Assembly (NCBI RefSeq): GCF_004923255.1
Contig: NZ_QYRT01000022.1
Location: forward strand, 1 to 59,653
Direction of reading: 5' to 3'
Source: Subtercola vilae
GTDB taxonomy: Bacteria > Actinomycetota > Actinomycetes > Actinomycetales > Microbacteriaceae
DNA: 59,653 bases
Made by a program: the position numbers and the translations under genes. Shown here piece after piece: positions 39,501 to 46,644 of this stretch. Position 1 is the stretch's first letter; the number at the start of each line of letters is the position of its first letter. The notes beneath the pieces are model-generated. The model had not been told where the DNA came from and ran no database searches. It saw only the letters and a list, made by a program, of their open reading frames with translations.

Positions 39501-39572
39501 GCCTCTGTAGCTCAATGGAAGAGCAAGTCCGTCCTAAGGATTAGGTTGGGGGTTCGAGTCCCTCCAGGGGCA
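39501..39572 (+). tRNA. tRNA-Arg (anticodon CCT)
   Basis: Complete cloverleaf: acceptor GCCTCTG (39501-39507) with CAGGGGC (39565-39571), D stem GCTC/GAGC, anticodon stem AGTCC/GGATT, loop GTCCTAA (anticodon CCT), T stem GGGGG/CCCTC with loop TTCGAGT, discriminator A. It reads AGG codons. The chromosomal gene marks the right end of the prophage. The prophage is on its 5' side, not the usual 3' side for tRNA-integrating phages. Confidence 0.9.
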
Positions 39573-39620
39573 CCGTTCGCGTTCTGCGCAGGTGTCGTAA
39601 GCATCCTCTCGGTGCCGCTG

Positions 39621-39650
39621 TACCGATGGTTATGGCGATAACCATCGGTA
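39621..39650. promoter_or_regulatory. Perfect 13-bp palindromic operator of the Fic gene
   Basis: TACCGATGGTTAT (39621-39633), centre GGCG, and ATAACCATCGGTA (39638-39650) are perfect inverted repeats ending eleven bases before the ATG and touching the AAGG ribosome site. A protein bound here would block expression. The Fic protein has its own C-terminal winged helix, so self-regulation is the simplest reading. Confidence 0.7.
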
Positions 39651-39660
39651 AGGTGTTCTC

Positions 39661-40875
39661 ATGACGATGAATGCAACAGGTGCTGACGCCGCCTCATCGT
39701 GGCCTGCCGTCACCTTCGAGCAGCGTCCTTGGGAAAGTCATGACACCGCTGGTCAGTCCCGTCGAGCGGCATTGCGAGCCAGAGGGCCCTACCAGGCCTC
39801 CATACCTCCGTCTATCGCCACGCTCGCGTTGCCAGCCCTCGATATGGACACCATGATCGCGGCCGAAGACGCCGTCGTCGAGCTTGGCCGATTCGATGGT
39901 GAGGTCGGCGCGATCGCCGCACCGTTCTCGGCAATTCTTCTTCGCAGCGAGAGCGCGGCCAGTTCTGAGATCGAGCAGCTCACGGCGTCAGCCAAGAACA
40001 TTGCTTTGGCCGAACTCGGGCGAAGCGCGGGTCGGAACTCCCGGTTGATCATCGGCAACGTGCGGGCGATGGAAGCCGCGATCGAGATGGCCGAGCAGTT
40101 GGACGGGTCGACAATCGTCGCTATGCAGGCAGAAATCCTGCGTGATGACCAGCCGGAGGATACCGGCGGCTGGCGCACGCAGCAGGTCTGGATCGGTGGC
40201 GGGTTCGGCAATAGCCCACACGGTGCATCCTTCGTTCCGCCTCATCACGAACGAGTCGGAGCCTTGATGGACGACCTTGTCGAGTTCGCTCGCCGCACCG
40301 ATCTGCCTGCGCTGGTGCAGATCGCGATTGCGCATGCGCAGTTCGAAACCATCCATCCATTCACCGATGGCAACGGACGAACGGGTCGCGCGCTCGTGCA
40401 AGCGATGCTGCGTCGACTGGGAGCCACGCAGAATGTCACCGTGCCTGTCTCCGCGGGTCTTCTGCAGGACACCCGTGGGTATTTCGCCGCCCTCACTGAG
40501 TACCGCCTCGGCAATGTGCAGCCGATCGTCCAGTCATTCGCTCGGGCGTCAGCTGACGCAATCGTCAACGGACGCCAGCTCGTGGCGGATCTGACGACGG
40601 TGCGTGCGCGTTGGGAGCTGGCAACGACTGCGCGAGCGAGAAGCTCTGGTCGTCGACTGTTGGATGTGCTCCAACGTCAACCGGTGATCGACTCGAACCT
40701 CGCCGCAGGCGAACTCGGCATTGATTCGAGGAATGCGCAGAACGGTATCGATCGACTGGTTACCGACGGCATCCTCACCCAGATGAGCGCCGGAATGCGA
40801 AACCGTGCCTACGAGGCACGCGAAGTATTGACCGCCCTCGACGGATTCGCGGCGCGAGCGAAAAGACGTCGCTAG
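39661..40875 (+). CDS. Fic-family AMPylase with C-terminal winged helix
   Basis: 404 residues. The catalytic loop HPFTDGNGRTGR (His 232 to Arg 243) is intact, so transfer of AMP (or another nucleotide moiety) from a nucleotide to protein hydroxyls is expected. An N-terminal SSEIEQL near residue 100 resembles the inhibitory (S/T)xxxE(G/N) helix of class II Fic proteins, with Gln in the last position. The last 75 residues (RRLLDVLQRQPVIDSNLAAG; IDSRNAQNGIDRLVTDGILT) are a winged helix. The protein probably senses a state and represses itself through the palindrome at 39621. The target is unknown. Confidence 0.9.
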   Translation: MTMNATGADAASSWPAVTFEQRPWESHDTAGQSRRAALRARGPYQASIPPSIATLALPALDMDTMIAAEDAVVELGRFDGEVGAIAAPFSAILLRSESAASSEIEQLTASAKNIALAELGRSAGRNSRLIIGNVRAMEAAIEMAEQLDGSTIVAMQAEILRDDQPEDTGGWRTQQVWIGGGFGNSPHGASFVPPHHERVGALMDDLVEFARRTDLPALVQIAIAHAQFETIHPFTDGNGRTGRALVQAMLRRLGATQNVTVPVSAGLLQDTRGYFAALTEYRLGNVQPIVQSFARASADAIVNGRQLVADLTTVRARWELATTARARSSGRRLLDVLQRQPVIDSNLAAGELGIDSRNAQNGIDRLVTDGILTQMSAGMRNRAYEAREVLTALDGFAARAKRRR

Positions 40876-40894
40876 AGACGGCACCGCACTGAAT

Positions 40895-40951
40895 CGTCGG
40901 CCCTCGTTCAGAGCTCCGCCCTCTTCGCGGCGGTTTGAACGAGGGCCGACG
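40895..40951. repeat. 16-bp inverted repeat downstream of Fic gene
   Basis: CGTCGGCCCTCGTTCA (40895-40910) and TGAACGAGGGCCGACG (40936-40951) are perfectly complementary; the 25-base loop has an inner CCGC/GCGG stem. No T-run follows. It may terminate the Fic transcript or protect RNA ends, or be a site for a DNA-binding dimer. Confidence 0.6.
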
Positions 40952-41075
40952 GTTGCGTGCACGTCGCGAGTTGAGTCGCCCGGGGGTACATAATCAGAGG
41001 TGTATCGCTGGAGGAGGGACTCCACCGCGCAGGTACCTCTGCGCGGAGGTGCGCGGGGGTGGGGAAAGGGTCGCT

Positions 41076-43205
41076 GTGGCGAACCGGTTCAGTATGAGAG
41101 TGTCAGCGGGAGCGCGCAAGCCCGGGTTCAGCATCCAGTCGAAGCTGCTGGTCATGCTGTTGGGCGTGAGCATCGGCTCGTCGTTGGTGGTGGGCATCGT
41201 GGGGTACGTGTCGGGCAGCGATTCGCTGCGGGATGCTGCGTACTCGAAGCTCACCGAGACGCGCGAGTCTCGGGCGCGCGAGATCACGAACTACGTGAAG
41301 AACACTGAAGATTCGCAGGTCGTCTACTCGCGGGGAACAACGGCGATCAACGCCGTGACAGCCTTCAGTGCGGGCTTCGACGCCCTTCAGTCGTCGCAGC
41401 TGACGACCGAGCAGAACGCTGCGGTCGACTCGATCTACACGAAGACGTTCGCTCCTGAACTCACCGCGCGCTCTGGGCTGCAGACAGACCCCACCGCGTT
41501 CGACCCGACGTCGCCGGCGGCGCGCTACCTCCAGTACCACTACACGAATCCGACGCTCGACTACACGGCCACGCTCGCGAAAGACGATGCGGGCGACGGC
41601 AGCGCCTGGTCGGCTGCGAACAACGAGTACCAGGACTATTTTCGGGAGATCATCACTCGTTTCGGCTACGAAGACGCCCTGCTGCTCGACACGACAGGCA
41701 ACGTCGTCTACTCGGCCTACAAAGGGGTTGAGCTGGGCACCAACGTTCAGACGGGCCCTTATAAGGGAACCGTGCTTGCGAGTGGGTACAACGAGACGCT
41801 GAACTCGAACCAAGTCGATTTCGTGAAGATCACCGATTTCGAGCGGTACCAGCCGTCGCTGGGGGCCCCCGCTGCGTGGATCATGTCGCCCGTGGGGGAG
41901 AAGGGCAAGGTCACCGGGGTGATGGCGTTTCAGCTGTCGATCGCTTCGATCAACGGCATCATGACGGCGAACAACGGGTGGGCATCCGATGGCCTCGGCG
42001 AGACAGGCGAGACCTACCTTGCCGGCCCCGACCAGCTGATGCGTTCTGTGTCACGTCAGCTCATCGAGAACCCCGACCAGTTTCAGAAAGACGTCATCTC
42101 AGCCGGTACCGCTCCAGATGTGGCCGCGCGGGAGGTCGAGGTGAAGGGCAGCACCCTGCTGCAGCCGGTACGCACCGCTCCTGTGCAACGGGCCTTGGCG
42201 GGGGAGACCGGCACCGACATCACCACCAGCTATCTGGGCACCGAGAGCATAGTGGCGTACGCGCCATTGAACATCTCTGGCCTGCAGTGGGTGATCGTGG
42301 CGCGCATCGACACCAGCGAAGCCTTCGCCGCAGTGAATGACTTCACGCGTAATCTCGTCTTCGCCATTATCGCCCTCATTCTGGTGGTTTCGCTGCTCTC
42401 GCTGATCTTGGCTCAGGTGTTCGTGCGGCCGGTGCGGCGCCTCGTCGGAGCCGTGCGCCAGGTGACGGGAGGCGATCTCTCTGTCGAGGTGCCGCAGGGT
42501 GCCCGCGACGAGTTCGGCGATCTCGGCAACGCGTTCAATGACATGTCGCGCTCGCTGCGCATCAAGCAGGCACTGATCGACGAGCAAACAGACGAGAACG
42601 AAAAGCTCTTGCGCACCCTGATGCCCGACGACGTCGCCAAACGGTACAAAGAGGGCCAGGAGACCATCACCGACGTGCATCACGACGTCTCGGTGCTGTT
42701 CGCTGACCTCATCGGCTATGACGCCTACGCGGCCGGTGTCGACCCCGAGAAAGAGCTGGCGACGCTGAACACCATCGTGGCCAGCTTCGACGAGGCTGCC
42801 GCTCGCATGGGCGTCGAGAGCGTCAGAACACTACGCGAGGGGTATCTGGCGAGTTGCGGGCTCGGCGTTCCCCGGGTCGACAACATTCGGCGCATGGTCG
42901 AGTTCTCGCTCGAGATCCGTAAGATCATCGAACGGTTCAACGCCCAACACTCAACGAACCTGAGCCTGCGCATCGGTATCGATGCAGGCACGGTCAGCAG
43001 CGGGCTCGTCGGCCGCTCGAGCCTCGCCTATGACATGTGGGGTGACGCCGTGAACCTCGCGAACCGCGTGCAGCAGGTCTCGGGTGCGGCGGGCCTCTTC
43101 GTGAGCCAGAGCGTACGAGACCGGATGCACGACGCCGTCGTCTTCGTCGAAGCCGCAACCATCGACACCGCCGACGGTTCGCAGACCGTCTGGCAGATCA
43201 AGTAG
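41076..43205 (+). CDS. Membrane nucleotidyl cyclase (sensor-HAMP-class III)
   Basis: GTG 41076 with AAAGGG is chosen; the open frame extends to 40935 through the inverted repeat. 709 residues: TM1 (KLLVMLLGVSIGSSLVVGIV, about 25-50), an outside sensor of about 330 residues (dCache-like), TM2 (FAIIALILVVSLLSLILAQV), HAMP (PVRRLVGAVRQVTGGDL...) and a class III cyclase domain. First metal Asp is D544 (FADLIGY); the second metal position is Glu 588 in LREGYLASCG, where most enzymes have Asp in GD. The transition-state N660 and R664 (VNLANR) are present. Six bases separate it from the channel gene. Confidence 0.85.
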   Translation: MANRFSMRVSAGARKPGFSIQSKLLVMLLGVSIGSSLVVGIVGYVSGSDSLRDAAYSKLTETRESRAREITNYVKNTEDSQVVYSRGTTAINAVTAFSAGFDALQSSQLTTEQNAAVDSIYTKTFAPELTARSGLQTDPTAFDPTSPAARYLQYHYTNPTLDYTATLAKDDAGDGSAWSAANNEYQDYFREIITRFGYEDALLLDTTGNVVYSAYKGVELGTNVQTGPYKGTVLASGYNETLNSNQVDFVKITDFERYQPSLGAPAAWIMSPVGEKGKVTGVMAFQLSIASINGIMTANNGWASDGLGETGETYLAGPDQLMRSVSRQLIENPDQFQKDVISAGTAPDVAAREVEVKGSTLLQPVRTAPVQRALAGETGTDITTSYLGTESIVAYAPLNISGLQWVIVARIDTSEAFAAVNDFTRNLVFAIIALILVVSLLSLILAQVFVRPVRRLVGAVRQVTGGDLSVEVPQGARDEFGDLGNAFNDMSRSLRIKQALIDEQTDENEKLLRTLMPDDVAKRYKEGQETITDVHHDVSVLFADLIGYDAYAAGVDPEKELATLNTIVASFDEAAARMGVESVRTLREGYLASCGLGVPRVDNIRRMVEFSLEIRKIIERFNAQHSTNLSLRIGIDAGTVSSGLVGRSSLAYDMWGDAVNLANRVQQVSGAAGLFVSQSVRDRMHDAVVFVEAATIDTADGSQTVWQIK

Positions 43206-43211
43206 CGCGCC

Positions 43212-44636
43212 GTGATCGCCATCTGGAATCAGCCCTGGTTCGCGCTCGCCGTGACGATTGCCGTCGGACTCCCGGTTCTCCTGGTGATTCTCACCGAGGT
43301 TCTGGCGTTTCTGGTTCGGCGCGGGCACCCGGCCGCAAAACCCGTGCGGCTGCTGCGCAACCTCGTACTACCGGTGGGAGCACTGCTCGGCCTGCTCAGT
43401 CTGGCAAATCACCAGAATGTCGAGTTCACCTGGGTTCGCGTGGTTGCCACGCTCTTCGGGTTCCTCGTGATTCTGCTGTTGCTGTCGAGCGTGAACGTGG
43501 TGCTGTTCGGCAACCCGGAGGAGGGCAGCTGGCGCGAGCGGCTGCCGTCGATCTTCATCGATCTGGCCCGGCTCGGGCTGATTTTGGTGGGCCTGGCGCT
43601 GCTGTTCTCCTGGGTGTGGGATGCCGACATCGGCGGGCTCATCACCGCGCTGGGCGTGACGTCGATCGTCATCGGCCTGGCGCTGCAGACGGCCGTGGGT
43701 TCGATCATCTCGGGGCTCCTGCTGCTGTTCGAACAGCCCTTCAAACTCGGTGACTGGCTCGACACCGGCAAGGTCGTGGGCCGGGTGGTCGGCGTGAACT
43801 GGCGCGCAGTTCACATCGACACGGGCAATGGCATTCAGATCGTGCCGAACGCCACGCTCGCTGGGGCGTCATTCACGAACCTGAGCGAGGCGCCCGGGTC
43901 ATTCATGGCGACCTCGACGGTGAAGTTCTCAACTGACGACCCACCGCACCAGGTCATCGACCTGATGCAGAAGGTGGCGTCGGGGCTTCCGATGCGCACG
44001 CCGGGGGAGTCGATCGAGGCATCGTATGCGGGTGCGGCCACCTACTCGATTTCGATACCGGTCTCGGGCCCAGCGGCTGAGGCCGGGGCATCCGCTCTCT
44101 TTCTCGCGTGGCTCTGGTATGCGGCCAGGCGCGAAGGGCTGGCGCTCGACGGCGACACGACCGACCCCATTGCCGAACCCGAACGGCTGGCCGAGGCGCT
44201 CGCATATGTCACCACTGTTCTGCGGCTGGGCCCGGGCGACTTCTCGTGGATGACCGAGCGGTGCCGGCTCGAGCGGTACGGCCACGGCGAGATGGTGCTG
44301 CCGGCGCGCAGAATTCCGGATGCATTCCGGCTCGTTCTCGACGGGCACGTTCAGCTGTCTGTTCCCACGCTGGTGGGCCCGGTGAACGTTGAGCGGCTCG
44401 AACGCGGCGACGTGTTCGGCCTGCTCTCGCTCAGTCGTGAGCTCGAGCAGACTGCCGCGACGGCCGAGGGCACGATCACGGTGATGCGCATACCCGCAGA
44501 CGTTGTCGACCGGCTGATCGTCGAGCATCCGGCGCTTGCGCGGGCGATGGGGCAGTCGATCGAGGCGCGGCAGAAGAGCGTGGCGCTGGCACTCGCGTCG
44601 ACTCTCGGTATCGAGGGCGCTGCGGGTTCTCTCTAG
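43212..44636 (+). CDS. MscS channel with cyclic-nucleotide-binding domain
   Basis: 474 residues, GTG 43212 without strong ribosome site, so coupled to the cyclase. Three to four membrane helices are followed by the pore helix (GLITALGVTSIVIGLALQTA) and the beta domain start (LFEQPFKLGDWLDTGKVVGR), as in small-conductance MscS channels. The C-terminal 130 residues are a cyclic-nucleotide fold (VLDGHVQLSVPTLVGPVNVE; RGDVFGLLSLS at 398-408), but the Arg normally holding the cyclic phosphate is Gln 413 in EQTAATA. Bacterial CNG channels of this plan are known; adjacent cyclase suggests that outside stimulus controls channel opening. Confidence 0.9.
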   Translation: MIAIWNQPWFALAVTIAVGLPVLLVILTEVLAFLVRRGHPAAKPVRLLRNLVLPVGALLGLLSLANHQNVEFTWVRVVATLFGFLVILLLLSSVNVVLFGNPEEGSWRERLPSIFIDLARLGLILVGLALLFSWVWDADIGGLITALGVTSIVIGLALQTAVGSIISGLLLLFEQPFKLGDWLDTGKVVGRVVGVNWRAVHIDTGNGIQIVPNATLAGASFTNLSEAPGSFMATSTVKFSTDDPPHQVIDLMQKVASGLPMRTPGESIEASYAGAATYSISIPVSGPAAEAGASALFLAWLWYAARREGLALDGDTTDPIAEPERLAEALAYVTTVLRLGPGDFSWMTERCRLERYGHGEMVLPARRIPDAFRLVLDGHVQLSVPTLVGPVNVERLERGDVFGLLSLSRELEQTAATAEGTITVMRIPADVVDRLIVEHPALARAMGQSIEARQKSVALALASTLGIEGAAGSL

Positions 44637-44638
44637 CG

Positions 44639-45196
44639 CTAGCGCTCGAGCACGAGGTCGGCGAGCCGAGCTGGCTGCTCGCGGGCGATGAACGCGAGCT
44701 CTTGTGCCGCCCACTCGTCCCAGTACGGTTCGTAGGCGGAGCCATCGCGGGCCAGAGCGCGGCGTTTCCGCTCGCTGTCGTCGAGTTCGACCCAGATCGT
44801 GAATGTGGCGAGCGCGGCATTCTGACGGCTCAGGCTACCCATTCCCTCGATGATGAGCGCGCGGTTCGGGTCGACGGATGCCCATTCCGCGGCCTTTCCC
44901 GCCACCCAGTCGTGGCGCTGCCAGCGTGGCTGGTCGCTCGCCAGCAGTTCATCGTGAATGTGGCGGCTGGCGGCGTCGAGACCCTGCCAGCCGGGGTAGA
45001 TGTCGTCGAGGTGAACGAGGGTGACGGGTGCGGGCCACGCGGCGGCGAGCTCGGTGGCCAGGTCGGTCTTGCCCGAGCCGGAGCGGCCGTCGACGAGCAC
45101 CACTGCGTCAGTGAAGGCGGTGGTGGGCCTCGGTGCGGCTGTGTCGGTGCGGATGCGGATGCGGGTGAGCAGGGCATCCAGAGCCGGTTGCTGCAT
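44639..45196 (-). CDS. Uridine-kinase-like P-loop protein
   Basis: 185 residues. Walker A DGRSGSGKT near residue 36-44, a VHLDDIYPGW motif (substrate-side Asp pair) and an IIEGMGSLS Walker B-like strand place it with uridine/nucleoside kinase-like P-loop NTPases common in actinobacteria. A later segment SERKRRALARDG is the arginine-rich lid. Substrate is uncertain. It lies three bases after the NudK gene on the minus strand and they form an operon. Confidence 0.75.
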   Translation of the reverse strand: MQQPALDALLTRIRIRTDTAAPRPTTAFTDAVVLVDGRSGSGKTDLATELAAAWPAPVTLVHLDDIYPGWQGLDAASRHIHDELLASDQPRWQRHDWVAGKAAEWASVDPNRALIIEGMGSLSRQNAALATFTIWVELDDSERKRRALARDGSAYEPYWDEWAAQELAFIAREQPARLADLVLER

Positions 45197-45199
45197 CGG

Positions 45200-45886
45200 T
45201 CAGCGCGCCTCGAGGAGCCCGGTGCGGTCGGCCCACTGCAGCAGAATGACGGTCTTAGCGTCGACAATGGTCGTGCCGATGGCTGCGAGCGCCTCTGTGA
45301 AGTCGAGTTCGACGTTCTCAATGTCTTCGCCTTCGCCCGCGAGCCCGCCGCCCGCGCCGGTGAGTGTTGCCGCGCTGTACCGGGCCGCGAAGAAGTGCAG
45401 CTTCTCCGTGACAGAGCCGGGACTCATGAAGAGGTCGAACAGATGCGCCGCGTCAGAGATGGTGTACCCGGTCTCTTCGGCCGTCTCGCGTTCGATGGCC
45501 GCGAGCGGGTCGTCGTCGTCGAGCAGACCCGCCGGCGCTTCGACAAGGTTTCCGTCGGGATGGCCGTTGACGTACGCAGGAAAACGAAACTGGCGGGTCA
45601 GCAACACCGTATTCTGCTCGGTGTTGTAGAGCAGAACGGTGGCGCCGTCGCCACGGTCGTAGGTTTCGCGGTCTTCTGTGCTCCAGTGGCCGTCGCGGTG
45701 GCGAAAGTCGAACGTCGTTGCGCGCAGCACGAACCAGTTCGACGAGAGCAGCCGTACGTCTCGCACGATCACGTCGGGGTTGCCGGTGAGGCCTCGGCCG
45801 ACCTGGTCGAGCCCTGTTCTGCCGCGGCTGTCGGCGACATCGATGCCGGGGGTGGACTCCGGATGCCCCGCCGCCGCCGCACTCAC
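45200..45886 (-). CDS. nudK: NudK-type Nudix hydrolase
   Basis: About 228 residues from a GTG at 45886 (a GTG at 45925 is also possible). FRFPAYVNGHPDGNLVEAPA and the Nudix box AGLLDDDDPLAAIERETAEE then TGY match GDP-mannose/ADP-ribose pyrophosphatases; the box is one residue shorter than the standard one, as in NudK. The SPGSVTEKLHFFAARY loop also fits that group. It hydrolyses sugar-nucleotide diphosphates. Operon with the P-loop kinase. Confidence 0.75.
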   Translation of the reverse strand: MSAAAAGHPESTPGIDVADSRGRTGLDQVGRGLTGNPDVIVRDVRLLSSNWFVLRATTFDFRHRDGHWSTEDRETYDRGDGATVLLYNTEQNTVLLTRQFRFPAYVNGHPDGNLVEAPAGLLDDDDPLAAIERETAEETGYTISDAAHLFDLFMSPGSVTEKLHFFAARYSAATLTGAGGGLAGEGEDIENVELDFTEALAAIGTTIVDAKTVILLQWADRTGLLEAR

Positions 45887-45949
45887 CCGCGCACCATATC
45901 GGCAGCCATCGGCTCTGGCAACCACCCGCGCGCAATTCGCAGCCGGTTC

Positions 45950-45961
45950 GATAATAAACGC
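45950..45961 (+). promoter_or_regulatory. -10 box for a leaderless transcript
   Basis: GATAAT at 45950-45955 ends six bases before the ATG at 45962, with no ribosome site between, so the small membrane protein mRNA is probably leaderless. Confidence 0.4.
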
Positions 45962-46117
45962 ATGGGAATTTTCATCGGAATCATCATTGTAGGAATCATT
46001 CTTCTCGTCTTCGGTGTGGCGGTGAAGGCGGCCGAGGTGCTCATCTACATCGGCATCGCTGTCTTGCTCATCGGCATCATCGCAGCGCTCGTGCGTTACA
46101 TTCGCGGGCGCGCCTAA
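45962..46117 (+). CDS. Small two-TM membrane protein (51 aa)
   Basis: ATG 45962. The product is nearly all hydrophobic (GIFIGIIIVGIILLVFGVAV; LIYIGIAVLLIGIIAAL) with a basic end (RYIRGRA), giving two membrane helices. Small proteins of this type are common in Actinobacteria, often stress-linked, but unnamed. The much longer open frame that includes it lies antisense to two real genes and is not used. Confidence 0.6.
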   Translation: MGIFIGIIIVGIILLVFGVAVKAAEVLIYIGIAVLLIGIIAALVRYIRGRA

Positions 46118-46125
46118 CAGCTGAA

Positions 46126-46189
46126 CAGCCGGGGCCTCAGCCTGCTGGGCCGCAGCCAGCTGGGGCCTCGACCAGCCGGGGCCTCAGCC
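46126..46189. repeat. Three copies of a 17-base GC-rich repeat
   Basis: CAGCCGGGGCCTCAGCC occurs at 46126-46142 and 46173-46189, with a diverged copy at 46157-46173. It fills the gap between two convergent genes and overlaps the DUF1304 stop. Probably replication slippage; a terminator role is possible because of the GGGGCC cores. Confidence 0.5.
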
Positions 46190-46567
46190 AGCGATGAGCA
46201 GGAAGACGAGCCCCAGCAGCGCGGGAGTGCCTTGAAGTGCGGCTGAGCGCAGGCGCTCGCGCCCCGTCGAGAGCAGCACCAGTGCTGCGAGCACGATCGA
46301 GGCCATCGTGAAGACGGCGAGCGTGAACCCGGCTTCACGCGCCGCCGTGTAGTACAACACGAGACCTACAGCAGCGCCCACTGCCAGAAACAGGTTGTAG
46401 AAGCCCTGGTTGTAGGCCAGCGGAGCCGTGGTGTCGGCATCGGCTTGGCTGGTCAGGCCGAAACGCTTCCAGATGGCAGGTTGGTGCCATTGGATGCTCT
46501 CCATGACGAAGATGTAGACGTGCAGCAGCGCGGCGATGGCGACGAAGACGGTTGCAAGTATGCCCAT
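46184..46567 (-). CDS. DUF1304 membrane protein
   Basis: ATG 46567 is used; a GTG at 46573 is two codons upstream. About 127 residues with four membrane helices. VAIAALLHVYIFVMESIQW and LAYNQGFYNLFLAVGAAVGL (with the conserved NQGFYN) define DUF1304 proteins, membrane proteins of unknown role. TAGACT at 46575-46580 on the minus strand is a -10 box only seven bases before the ATG, so the transcript may be leaderless. Confidence 0.8.
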   Translation of the reverse strand: MGILATVFVAIAALLHVYIFVMESIQWHQPAIWKRFGLTSQADADTTAPLAYNQGFYNLFLAVGAAVGLVLYYTAAREAGFTLAVFTMASIVLAALVLLSTGRERLRSAALQGTPALLGLVFLLIAG

Positions 46568-46644
46568 GTGCACAGTCTAAAGGTGGGCCGAAATCAGGTG
46601 AGATTTTGTCGAGTTCGAGCCTCTAATGACGTAGAATATGACCC

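Noticed and set aside
44702-45961. Long plus-strand frame before the small membrane protein
   Set aside because: Opposite to the P-loop kinase and NudK genes; only its last 51 codons (from 45962) read like a protein.
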